Positions 27,243-36,974 of a stretch of DNA of 64,000 bases are shown one piece after another. The position numbers and the translations under genes are program-made. This stretch comes from CAWJAP01 sp963834365. Its GTDB lineage: Bacteria; Acidobacteriota; Vicinamibacteria; Vicinamibacterales; Vicinamibacteraceae. Every line of letters begins with the position of its first letter. Within the stretch, counting starts at the first letter, position 1. The notes beneath the pieces were generated by a model. The model ran no database searches. It saw only the letters and a list, made by a program, of their open reading frames with translations, and was not told where the DNA came from. The stretch covers positions 248,001 to 312,000 of the forward strand of contig CAWIBS010000030.1 of assembly GCA_963834365.1 (NCBI GenBank). Direction: 5' to 3'.

Positions 27243-28565
27243 TCACGTTACGCCATCGACGGCCCGGTCGGCGAGCTCGAGCGCCCGGTCGATGATGGCG
27301 AAGCCCTCGCGCAATTCGTCCTCCGTGATGCACAACGGCGGATTCGTGAAGAAGTAGTTCCAGCGGACGAACGTGTAGAGGCCCTGCTCGCGGAAGAACC
27401 TGCCGATCGCGGCCATTTCGGGCGACGTGCCGTTGAATGGCGCGAGCGGCTGCCGTGTCGCGCGATTGCGAACGAGCTCGATGAGCCCGAACAACCCGAT
27501 GGACCGGACGGCTCCGACCGAGGGATGCCGCTCCGCCAGGTCCCGATGGAGCTCGGCCATCAGCGCACCCATCTGCCGCGCCCGCTCGATCAGACCGTCG
27601 TCCTCGTAGACCTCGAGCGTCGCCAGCGCCGCCGCGCAGGCCAGCGTGTGACTGTTGTAGGTCAGCCCGCCGGCGAACACCTTGTCCTTGAAATGATCGG
27701 CAACCGGCCGCCGAAGTCCCACGGCCCCGAGCTGGACGTACGCGCTCGTGAGGCCCTTCGCCATCGTCAGCAGGTCGGGCACCACGCCCCAGTGATCGAC
27801 GGCGAACCATTCACCGGTACGGCCGAAGCCGGACATGACCTCGTCCGCAATCAGCAGGATGCCGAACTTGTCGCACAGCGCACGGACGCCCTGGAGATAG
27901 CCATCCGGCGGAATCAGGATGCCGTTGGTGCCCGTGACCGGCTCGATGATGAACGCGGCGATGGTATGGGCTCCCTCGAGCTGGATGACCTCCTCGAGAT
28001 ACCTCAAGGATTCGTCTGCCGAATCCCACCCGCGCTCGATGCCGTGATACGGGTCGAGCACGCGGACGATCCCGGGCATCCCGGGCTCGGCCGCCCAGCG
28101 TCGCGGATCGCCGGTGAGGGAAATGGCGCCGGCCGTCGCGCCATGGTACGAACGGTAGCGGGCAAGGATCTTGTGGCGACCGGTCACCCAGCGGGCAATC
28201 TTGATGGCGTTCTCGTTGGCTTCAGCCCCGCCGTTGGTGAAGAAGAAGCAGTCGATGTCCCCCGGGGCAATCTCCGCCAGCTTCGCGCCGAGCCGCGCCC
28301 GAGGCTCCGTGGCCATGAACGGGTTCGCGTAGGGCAGCACCGCCGCCTGCTGCTGGATGGCGCGGATGACGCGCTCGTCGCCGTGCCCGATGTTCACGCA
28401 CATCAGTTGGCTGTTGAAGTCGAGGAAGCGCTTGCCTTCGGGCGTCCAGAAGTACGCGCCCTTTGCCCCGGCGACTGGAATCGGATCGACGGCGCCCTGC
28501 ACCGACCATTCGAAGATCGTGTGGCGCTTCGACAGCGCGACGATCTCGTCACCGGTCATGCTCAC
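27243..28565 (-). CDS. Class III aminotransferase, probably beta-alanine/omega-amino acid
   Basis: A 440-residue PLP enzyme of fold type I. The cofactor Lys is in MAKGLTS, the pyridine-binding Asp in IADEVMSGFGR, and the phosphate-binding stretch is FTNGGAEANENAIK. It lies at the end of a pyrimidine degradation operon and overlaps the dihydropyrimidinase stop by four bases (GTGA), so it most likely moves the amino group of beta-alanine or beta-aminoisobutyrate to 2-oxoglutarate or pyruvate, giving the semialdehyde used by MmsA. The GTG at 28565 may be replaced by ATG 28559. A taurine-type specificity is possible. Confidence 0.9.
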   Translation of the reverse strand: MSMTGDEIVALSKRHTIFEWSVQGAVDPIPVAGAKGAYFWTPEGKRFLDFNSQLMCVNIGHGDERVIRAIQQQAAVLPYANPFMATEPRARLGAKLAEIAPGDIDCFFFTNGGAEANENAIKIARWVTGRHKILARYRSYHGATAGAISLTGDPRRWAAEPGMPGIVRVLDPYHGIERGWDSADESLRYLEEVIQLEGAHTIAAFIIEPVTGTNGILIPPDGYLQGVRALCDKFGILLIADEVMSGFGRTGEWFAVDHWGVVPDLLTMAKGLTSAYVQLGAVGLRRPVADHFKDKVFAGGLTYNSHTLACAAALATLEVYEDDGLIERARQMGALMAELHRDLAERHPSVGAVRSIGLFGLIELVRNRATRQPLAPFNGTSPEMAAIGRFFREQGLYTFVRWNYFFTNPPLCITEDELREGFAIIDRALELADRAVDGVT

Positions 28566-29935
28566 CTCGCCTCCCGCTTGAGGAACGATCCGCCGCCGGC
28601 CCGGCCCGTGAACGCTCCGTTCTCGATGACGACGCGGCCGCGAGACAGCACGGTCTCGGTGACGCCCGTCACCTCACGGCCCTCGTAGGGGTTGTAGTCC
28701 ACCTTCATGTGGTGCGTGCGGGCCGAGAGCGTCTGCGTGCGGTTCGGGTCGAAGATGACGATGTCGGCATCCGACCCGGGTGCAATCGTGCCCTTGCGGG
28801 GGAAGAGGCCGAAGATCTTCGCCGGCGAGGTGGACGTCAGCTCGACAAACCGGTTGAGCGAAATTCGACCCGTGCGGACGCCGCCGTCGAACACCAGGCT
28901 CATCCGCGTCTCGATACCGGGCGCGCCGTTCGGGATCTTCGAGAAGTCGTCCTCACCGAGCACCTTCTGCTCCTTCATGCAGAACGGACAGTGATCGGTC
29001 GAGATCGCCTGCAGGTCGTTGGACGCCAGGCCGCGCCAGAGCCGGTCCTGCGTCGCCCGCGGCCTGAGGGGCGGGCTCATCACGTACTTCGCGCCTTCGA
29101 ACCCCGGCTCCTCGTAGTTGTCGTACGACAGGAACAGGTACTGCGGGCAGGTTTCCGCAAAGGCCGGGAGCCCGCGGTCGCGCGCTTCGGTGACCATCTC
29201 GAGCGCCTCGGCCGCCGACAGGTGGACGATGTAGATCGGGACGTCGGCGATCTCGGCGAGCGCAATCGCGCGGTGCGTGGCTTCGGCCTCGGCGCGGGCC
29301 GGCCGGGTCAGGGCGTGGTACTTCGGGGCGGTCTTCCCCTCCGCCAGCGCCTTCTTCACCAGCACGTCGATCACGCCGCCGTTCTCGGCGTGCATGCAGA
29401 TCGTCCCGCCGTTCTGCCCCGTCCTCAGCAGTGCCCTGAAGATGCTGGCATCGTCCAGCATGAAGATGCCCGGGTAGGCCATGAACAGCTTGAACGACGT
29501 CACGCCTTGTCCGACCAGCGCGTCCATCTCCTGCTCCACCTGATCGGTCAGCTCGGTGATGATCATGTGGAAGCCGTAGTCGATCGCGGCCCTGCCCTCG
29601 GCCTTCCGCATCCACGTCTCCCAGGCGTGGTGCAGCGTCTGACCGCGATACTGAATGGCGAAGTCCACGATCGTCGTGGTGCCGCCGAACGCCGCGGCGA
29701 TGGTCCCCGACTCGAAGTCGTCAGCCGACGTCGTGCCGCCGAACGGCATGTCGAGGTGGGTGTGGACGTCGATGCCGCCCGGGAGCACGAGCTTGCCGCG
29801 CGCATCGATGACGCGATCGGCGGTCACGGACAGCGACGTGCCGATCGTCGAGATCTTCTCGCCCTCGACCAGGATGTCGCCGGTGTAGAAATCGCTCGCG
29901 GTGACGATGTCCCCGTTCCTGATGAGCACGCTCAC
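28562..29935 (-). CDS. hydA: Dihydropyrimidinase (hydantoinase family)
   Basis: A 457-residue cyclic amidohydrolase opening dihydrouracil or dihydrothymine to the N-carbamoyl beta-amino acid. Binuclear metal ligands are visible: DVHTHLD, the carboxylated Lys of SFKLFMAYPG, HAEN, IVHLSA and the catalytic Asp in STDHCPF. The GTG start at 29935 overlaps the stop of the beta-ureidopropionase gene in GTGA, and its stop does the same with the next gene, so the operon is translationally coupled. The neighbours identify the substrate class well. Confidence 0.94.
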   Translation of the reverse strand: MSVLIRNGDIVTASDFYTGDILVEGEKISTIGTSLSVTADRVIDARGKLVLPGGIDVHTHLDMPFGGTTSADDFESGTIAAAFGGTTTIVDFAIQYRGQTLHHAWETWMRKAEGRAAIDYGFHMIITELTDQVEQEMDALVGQGVTSFKLFMAYPGIFMLDDASIFRALLRTGQNGGTICMHAENGGVIDVLVKKALAEGKTAPKYHALTRPARAEAEATHRAIALAEIADVPIYIVHLSAAEALEMVTEARDRGLPAFAETCPQYLFLSYDNYEEPGFEGAKYVMSPPLRPRATQDRLWRGLASNDLQAISTDHCPFCMKEQKVLGEDDFSKIPNGAPGIETRMSLVFDGGVRTGRISLNRFVELTSTSPAKIFGLFPRKGTIAPGSDADIVIFDPNRTQTLSARTHHMKVDYNPYEGREVTGVTETVLSRGRVVIENGAFTGRAGGGSFLKREAR

Positions 29936-30804
29936 GGCTGCAGCTCCGCCATCGGCGTGTAGGTCTCGGGCCGTCGGTCGCGATAGAACTGCCACACGCG
30001 CCGGACGTCTTCGATCATGTCGAGGTCCATCTCCGCGGTCACGAGCTCGGTCCTGTCCTCGGACCCCGTCGCCAGGAAGTTGCCGCGGGGATCGACGAAG
30101 TAGGACGTACCGTAGAAGCGGCCGATGTTCCAGGGCGCCTCGGTGCCGACACGATTGCTGCAGGCCATGAAGTAGCCGTTGGCGACGGCATGGGCCGGCT
30201 GTTCGAGCTTCCACAGGTACTGCGAGAGGCCGGCGACCGTCGCTGACGGGTTGAAGACGATCTCCGCGCCGTTCAGGCCCAGCAGACGCGCGCCTTCCGG
30301 GAAGTGCCGGTCGTAACAGATGTAGACGCCAATCGTCGCGTGACGCGTCTTGAACACCGGATAACCCAGGTTCCCGGGCTTGAAGAAGTACTTCTCCCAG
30401 AACCCGCTGGTGTGCGGGATGTGGTTCTTGCGGTACTTGCCCAGGTAGGTGCCGTCGTTGTCGTAGACGGCTGCGGTGTTGTAGTAGATGCCCGCCTGCT
30501 CGCGCTCGTAGACGGGCACCACCATCGCCATGCCGAACCGCTTCGCGTAGGTGCCCATGAGGTCGGTCGTCGGACCGGGCACGGGCTCGGCGATGTCGTA
30601 CCAGTGCGCATCCTGAGACGGGCAGAAGTACGGTCCGTTGAAGACCTCCTGCAGGCCGAGGATCTGCACGCCACGCTTGCCCGCTTCCTCGATGAGCGGG
30701 AGGTGCGTCTCGATCGCCGCATCGCGCACCGTGTCGATCGGTGCGCCGGGATCGGTCAGGGGAACAGCGGCCTGGATGAGGCCGCCAAGGACTTTTCGGG
30801 GCAT
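29932..30804 (-). CDS. Beta-ureidopropionase (nitrilase superfamily)
   Basis: A 290-residue carbon-nitrogen hydrolase that releases CO2 and ammonium from N-carbamoyl-beta-alanine. The Glu-Lys-Cys triad is visible: LQEVFNG, KYRKNHIP and YICYDRHFPEG. Residues EAPWNIGRFYGTSYF and QYLWKLEQPAHA are typical of this branch rather than of plain nitrilases. It starts at ATG 30804, downstream of a paired palindrome separating it from mmsA. It is the first of three tightly overlapping genes. Confidence 0.93.
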   Translation of the reverse strand: MPRKVLGGLIQAAVPLTDPGAPIDTVRDAAIETHLPLIEEAGKRGVQILGLQEVFNGPYFCPSQDAHWYDIAEPVPGPTTDLMGTYAKRFGMAMVVPVYEREQAGIYYNTAAVYDNDGTYLGKYRKNHIPHTSGFWEKYFFKPGNLGYPVFKTRHATIGVYICYDRHFPEGARLLGLNGAEIVFNPSATVAGLSQYLWKLEQPAHAVANGYFMACSNRVGTEAPWNIGRFYGTSYFVDPRGNFLATGSEDRTELVTAEMDLDMIEDVRRVWQFYRDRRPETYTPMAELQP

Positions 30805-30815
30805 CGGTGTCCTTG

Positions 30816-30905
30816 CCGGCGGGGCTGAAGCCCCGCCCTCCTGCGGTAGCGTCTGCGAAGCCGTCGGACCGCAGGAGGGCCGGGCTTCAGCCCGGCCGGC
30901 TCCGA
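30816..30905. repeat. Large paired palindrome inside the pyrimidine operon
   Basis: GCGGGGCTGAAGCCCCGC (30819-30836) and its opposite-facing partner GCCGGGCTTCAGCCCGGC (about 30879-30896) flank a second inverted pair, CCCTCCTGCGG and CCGCAGGAGGG. The whole unit is therefore a nested inverted repeat of about 90 bases between mmsA and the next gene. Confidence 0.85.
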
Positions 30906-30918
30906 GGCCGACGCCGGC

Positions 30919-32418
30919 CTAGAACCACCTCGTGATCGTCACCTTCTTGTCGGTGTAGAAATCGAACGCATCGCGCCCGTGCACCTTCAGATCGCCGAAG
31001 AAGCTGTCGCGCGCGCCGCCGAACGGGAAATACGCCATCGGCGCCGCGACCCCGATGTTCACACCGACCATCGACGCCGTGGCGCGGTGGCTGAACTCGC
31101 GCGCGGCCTTGCCGCTGGACGTGAAGATGGACGTGGCGTTGGCGTTCGGATGCGCCTCCATCACGCGGCAGGCTTCGTCGAGGTTCCTGACCGGACACAC
31201 CGACGCGACGGGGCCGAAGATCTCGTCGCGCCCCACGGCCATGTCCGGCGACACCTCGTCGAAGACGGACGGGCCCAGGAAATAGCCGTCGCGCGGCCCG
31301 GCGACGTCGGACTGCCGGCCGTCGAGGACGAGCCGCGCTCCCTCGGTCACGCCCCGCTCCACGTAGCCGGTGACGCGATCCCGGGCGGTTGCGCTGATCA
31401 GCGGGCCCATCGTGATGCCGGGCTCGAGACCATCTCCGACCTTGAGCGCACGCGCGGCCTCGACCAGGCGATCCCGGGCCGCAGCATGCGCCTCGCCGAC
31501 TGGAAGGAGCACGCTGCCGGCGAGGCACCGTTCCCCGGCGCACCCGTAGAACGACTCGCTGATGACCGGGATGCTGCGATCCAGGTCCGCGTCCGGCATG
31601 ACGATGATGAAGTTCTTTGCGCCGCCGAGGGCCTGGACCCGCTTGCCGGCGTGAGTGGCGCGCTGGTAGACGAACCGTGCCACCGGGGTCGAGCCGACGA
31701 ACGACACGGCCCTGATCCCCGGGTGATCGCAGATCGCCTCCACGACCGCGCGGCCGCCGTTCACCAGGTTCACGACCCCCGGCGGCAGATCGCATTGCGC
31801 GAGCAGCTCGAACAGCGTGCGCTGCGAGAGCGGGACCTGTTCGGACGGTTTCAGCACGAACGTGTTGCCGCAGACCACCGCGAAGGGCAGGAACCACAGC
31901 GGCACCATCGCCGGAAAATTGAAGGGGGCGATCGCCGCGCACACGCCGATCGGCTGACGCATCACCGTGCAGTCGATGTGCGACGCGATGTTCTCGAGGC
32001 TGTAGCCCATGAGCATCGACGGACCGCCGCAGGCCACTTCGACGCACTCGATGCCGCGCCTGACGCTGCCGCGCGACTCGTCCAGCGTCTTGCCGTGCTC
32101 GATCGTCACCTGGCGGGCGATGTCCTCGAAGTGCTCCTCGAGAAGCGCCTTGAACCGGAACATCGCCCGCGCACGGATGACGGGCGGAGTCTCGCTCCAG
32201 AGGGGGTAGGCCTGCGCCGCCGCCTGCACGGCGGCGTCGACATCGGCCGCGGTGGACAGCGGCGTGCGCGCCAGCAGCGTGCCGTGCGCCGGGTTGCGCA
32301 CGTCGATGTGCTCGGCCGCCGACGACGCTATCCATCGGCCGCCCACGAAGTTCCGCAGGACCTCGACGTCGGCACCGGAGCCCCGGCTGCCGGATGCGAT
32401 CAGCGTGGATTCGGACAT
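30919..32418 (-). CDS. mmsA: CoA-acylating methylmalonate-semialdehyde dehydrogenase
   Basis: A 499-residue aldehyde dehydrogenase of the MMSDH branch. It converts malonate semialdehyde to acetyl-CoA, or methylmalonate semialdehyde to propionyl-CoA, with NAD and CoA. The catalytic Cys is in YGCAGERCLAG, the cofactor loop in SFVGSTPVARFV, and FPFGGARDSFFGDL near the end is typical of this branch. It supplies the last step for the pyrimidine-derived semialdehydes and is transcribed first in the operon, from a promoter region shared with the divergent preA. The start is ATG 32418. Confidence 0.94.
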   Translation of the reverse strand: MSESTLIASGSRGSGADVEVLRNFVGGRWIASSAAEHIDVRNPAHGTLLARTPLSTAADVDAAVQAAAQAYPLWSETPPVIRARAMFRFKALLEEHFEDIARQVTIEHGKTLDESRGSVRRGIECVEVACGGPSMLMGYSLENIASHIDCTVMRQPIGVCAAIAPFNFPAMVPLWFLPFAVVCGNTFVLKPSEQVPLSQRTLFELLAQCDLPPGVVNLVNGGRAVVEAICDHPGIRAVSFVGSTPVARFVYQRATHAGKRVQALGGAKNFIIVMPDADLDRSIPVISESFYGCAGERCLAGSVLLPVGEAHAAARDRLVEAARALKVGDGLEPGITMGPLISATARDRVTGYVERGVTEGARLVLDGRQSDVAGPRDGYFLGPSVFDEVSPDMAVGRDEIFGPVASVCPVRNLDEACRVMEAHPNANATSIFTSSGKAAREFSHRATASMVGVNIGVAAPMAYFPFGGARDSFFGDLKVHGRDAFDFYTDKKVTITRWF

Positions 32419-32450
32419 GGCGATCGCCTCGCTTCCGTGGTTGAAAGGCC

Positions 32451-32467
32451 ATTATATGCCGCGGCAT
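32451..32467 (-). promoter_or_regulatory. mmsA -10 box overlapping a perfect palindrome
   Basis: On the minus strand a perfect TATAAT (32451-32456) stands 33 bases before the mmsA start. It abuts the perfect 12-base palindrome ATGCCGCGGCAT (32456-32467), a good operator candidate. No clear -35 is seen: that position lies inside the foldback repeat. Confidence 0.5.
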
Positions 32468-32469
32468 GA

Positions 32470-32636
32470 GGTAACGGAGGGGACGGAGGAAACGGTCTTA
32501 ACACAGAGGAACAGAGAAACGGAGACGAACGGAGAAGAGCTCTTTTTTTTATCAGTATGGATTTGGAAATTTCTCCGTTCGCCTCTGTTGCTCCGTTGCT
32601 CCTGTTAAAACCGTTCCCTCCGTCTCCTCCGTTGCC
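32470..32636. repeat. Foldback element, copy 1
   Basis: An imperfect inverted repeat of about 167 bases. Left arm 32470-32536 and right arm 32571-32635 can pair over about 65 bases, built of CGGAG-type purine runs on one side and CTCCG on the other, around a T-rich loop (32537-32570). It fills the gap between divergent mmsA and preA. A second copy lies at 55276-55434. No transposase is present. Confidence 0.9.
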
Positions 32637-32651
32637 GATGCACACCTGCGT

Positions 32652-32657
32652 TATAGT
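32652..32657 (+). promoter_or_regulatory. Candidate -10 box for preA
   Basis: TATAGT lies 47 bases before the preA start, just outside the foldback element, and AGGAG (32692-32696) serves as ribosome-binding site. TTGCCG is 14 bases upstream, too close to be a good -35. Confidence 0.4.
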
Positions 32658-32703
32658 CGAAGCATCGAGGACGCTTCCAACCGTTCTGCGCAGGAGATCC
32701 GCC

Positions 32704-33832
32704 ATGAGCGTGACGCTGGCCACCACCTTCACCGGCCTCCGGTTCAGCAATCCGTTCCTGCTGTCCTCGGCTCCGCCGACCGAATCCGACGCCAACATCA
32801 TGCGGGCCTTCGACGCCGGGTGGGGCGGGGTCGTCACCAAGACCATCGGCCTCCATCCGGTGGTGAACGTGCGGGGGCCGAAGACGAAGTTCCTTCGCGC
32901 GACACCGGACGCCCCGCATCTCTCGATGCAGAAGCGGCCCGGGACGGCACTGCACTCGTCGTGGAACTGGGAGCTCATCTCGGACAAGGCGCTCGACTGG
33001 TGGATCCCGCGCATCGAGAGGATCAAGCAGGCCTACCCCGATCAGATCCTCGTCGCCTCGATCATGGCGGGCTCGGGCAGCGACCGCGAGCTCGGGCACT
33101 GGCAGACGCTGGCCCGTGCCTGTCAGGATGCCGGCGCCGATGCCTTCGAGCTGAACCTCTCCTGCCCGCACATGGACCGCAAGGACATGGGCTCGAACAT
33201 CGGCAAGGACCAGCAGCTCATCTCGACGGTGACGCAGGTCGTCAAGGAAGTGGCCCGGGTCCCGGTCTGGGCCAAGCTCACGCCCTCGACCACCGACATC
33301 GTCGAGGAAGCGCGCGCGGCGTTTCTCGGCGGCGCCGATGCCATCACATCGTCGAATACGTTTCCGTCGCTGCCGCTGATCGACCCCGAGACGCTCGAGT
33401 TCGAAATGAACGTGGACGGCTATGTGTCGAGCGGCGGCCTGGGCGGCCCGGCCATCCTGCCGCTGTCGCTGGCGAAGATGGGCCAGCTCGCACAGGCATT
33501 CCCGGACAGGGCGTTCTCGGGCATCGGCGGAATCGCCGAGTTCGCGCACGCGCTCAACTACTTCCTCCTGGGCTGCGGCACGGTGCAGGTCTGCACCGCG
33601 GCGATGCTCGATCACGCCATCGGCCCCAACGTCGTGCGTGGCCTCGTCGAGGGCATGACGGCGTTCCTCGAGCGCCGCGCCGCCGATGGCTGGACGTCCC
33701 TCGACGACATCCGCGGGCTGCGGCGGGACCGCATCGTCCCGCATTCCCAGAATCAAGCGGCCCGACACCAAGGAGGACTTCGGCGGGCACGAAGCCGAGG
33801 GCTATGCGGAACCGGCCGGACGCGCCAGATGA
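32704..33832 (+). CDS. preA: Dihydropyrimidine dehydrogenase, PreA-type catalytic subunit, one frameshift
   Basis: FMN-containing TIM-barrel enzyme that reduces uracil or thymine, or runs in reverse. NPFLLSSAPPTESDANIMRA, LNLSCPHMDRKDMGSN and FSGIGGIAEFAHALNYFLLG are family landmarks. An extra A at 33751 breaks the frame; after it the expected tail IKRPDTKEDFGGHEAEGYAEP resumes and ends at TGA 33830-33832, giving about 375 residues. Read without correction, the frame runs to 33870 with unrelated residues. The C-terminal cysteine-rich ferredoxin segment of E. coli PreA is missing, and no PreT partner is in the window, so the electron donor is unknown. Confidence 0.9.
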
Positions 33833-33866
33833 TCCAGACACCCCGGGGCCGGCGCACCGCTCGCGG

Positions 33867-35387
<1,521 letters not shown>

Positions 35388-35420
35388 AGCCCTGTCCCAC
35401 CGCAAGCCCCGATCGGCGGA

Positions 35421-36221
35421 CTATCGCCGGGCGAAGGTGATGCCGCCGTTGGTCGTCGAGACGTCGATGCGGGTGCCGCCGCCGTTGAGCCTGGCTTCGA
35501 GGCGCCGGCGCGACTTCTCGATCTCTTCGACATTCAGGTCCTGCACGTCGATACCGCCGTTGGTCACACGCGCCGAGAGCGACGCCTTGGTCTCGGCGGG
35601 GATCCGAATCGTGACCCCACCGTTGGTCGTCGCGGCCTCGACGTCGCCGGTCACCTTGGCCAGATCCAGGCTGATTTCCCCGTTGGTGGTCGAGACATCG
35701 AGCTTGCCACCCAGATCGCGGGCTGAAATCTCACCGTTGGTCGTGCCGAGCTTGGCGTCGCCGCGCACGCCTGCGACGGCGATGCGGCCGTTGGTGTTCA
35801 GCAGCGCGAGCTGCGCCGAGGCCGGGACCCTCACGGAGTAACGGACTTCGACGTTCCCGCGCTGGAACCCGCCCGGCGGCCGCTCGAGCGATAGCCTGAC
35901 GACATCCGGCGACACTTCTTCCTTGATCACCGTCTTCGCGAGCAGGTCCTTGGCGGCTTCAACCGAGCCCGCGCGCGCGACACGAACGGCCTTGACCTCG
36001 ATACGCTGTTCCTCGCCGACCGACACGTCAATCTCGCCGTTCGTGTTCTCGATCTCCAGGCGTCCGGCGGCCGACAGCGGGTAGCTCTTCGACCAGGTGT
36101 CGGTCGCTTCTTCCTTGAAGCCCGACAGCGCGACATCGCAGGCAACGCCCGAGAGCGACACCGCGACGACGAGTGCCCCGAAGTACCTGCGCCGCGCCGG
36201 CGCCAATGCCAATGTCGTCAC
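35421..36221 (-). CDS. DUF4097-type beta-helix lipoprotein
   Basis: A 266-residue protein of the putative-adhesin DUF4097 group. GTG 36221 is chosen because GGAGG stands five bases upstream and a signal peptide follows at once, with SGVAC (Cys28) as an imperfect lipobox. From residue 60 a TNG turn recurs seven times at about 20-residue intervals (NTNGEID, NTNGRIA, TTNGEIS twice, TTNGGVT, VTNGGID, TTNGGIT), the pattern of a right-handed beta-helix. Function is unknown. It is often found near anti-sigma factors, but none is adjacent here. Confidence 0.85.
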   Translation of the reverse strand: MTTLALAPARRRYFGALVVAVSLSGVACDVALSGFKEEATDTWSKSYPLSAAGRLEIENTNGEIDVSVGEEQRIEVKAVRVARAGSVEAAKDLLAKTVIKEEVSPDVVRLSLERPPGGFQRGNVEVRYSVRVPASAQLALLNTNGRIAVAGVRGDAKLGTTNGEISARDLGGKLDVSTTNGEISLDLAKVTGDVEAATTNGGVTIRIPAETKASLSARVTNGGIDVQDLNVEEIEKSRRRLEARLNGGGTRIDVSTTNGGITFARR

Positions 36222-36370
36222 GTCAACCTCCGCAAGGACCGACCCGCGGCCGCGCGTCGGGATGCCCACACGAATAGCTCGGCAGGATACTCCCTTGAGA
36301 CGGCCGGCCCTTCGGGAAAGTTCACCCGGGCTGCGGACCAGCTCTTGCAGTTCGTGCAGTAGGAGGACGT

Positions 36371-36769
36371 ATGACCAACGATCCCCACCCGCCGGTTTCG
36401 CCGCCGCCGCACAGCCCACTCCCGTCCGAAGTCGAGCGTCTGACTGGCCATGGTCAGGTGCACCGCGACGGGGTGCTCCTGCTCGAGACCGATTACGACA
36501 TTACCATCGCACCTCGCAGCCAGTCCGCCGGACCCGACAGTGCGCACAGCCCTGCCGCAAGCGCGGAACATGACATTACGGGCCGCCTCATCGGTCCGTT
36601 CTATACGGCCGAGCATCTGCTCGGGCGGCACAGCCTGGTGCTCGAAGACGGCCGCGAGTTCGACTTCCGCGTGATCCAGCCGGATACGAACGAAATCGTC
36701 GCCATCTCGTCGCTCCGCTTTCCCGAACAGTGGCGCGCGGGCGCCACGCCCGACACGCTCGAGCGATGA
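36371..36769 (+). CDS. Uncharacterised small protein
   Basis: A 132-residue soluble protein I do not recognise. AGGAGG (36361-36366) sits five bases before ATG 36371, a strong reason to believe it. A Pro-rich N-terminus is followed by a compact acidic region (GHGQVHRDGVLLLETDYDIT) and LIGPFYTAEHLLGRHSLVLEDGREFDFRV shown here only in outline (about residues 71-100); the alternation suggests a small beta-sandwich. It ends 205 bases before the DUF4397 gene; that gap holds no gene. Confidence 0.65.
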   Translation: MTNDPHPPVSPPPHSPLPSEVERLTGHGQVHRDGVLLLETDYDITIAPRSQSAGPDSAHSPAASAEHDITGRLIGPFYTAEHLLGRHSLVLEDGREFDFRVIQPDTNEIVAISSLRFPEQWRAGATPDTLER

Positions 36770-36974
36770 CCGTTCGCATTTGCTACTCGCGGTGTCCGCA
36801 CGGTTGACGGGATCGGCTGGCGGACTGGTCTGTACCATCACCCTTTTCGGCCCAAGCTTCTCAACCGGTTTGCTTTGCGGCTCTTGGTACTTCGCTTGCT
36901 CCTTCCTGTGATCGGTCGGCGCAACACGTCCATGACGACGTGGGCGCCAACAGGGAACCAAGGAGAGAGGAGCT

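Noticed and set aside
32470..32636. Insertion sequence
   Set aside because: No open frame for a transposase and no clear target duplication; kept as a foldback repeat only.
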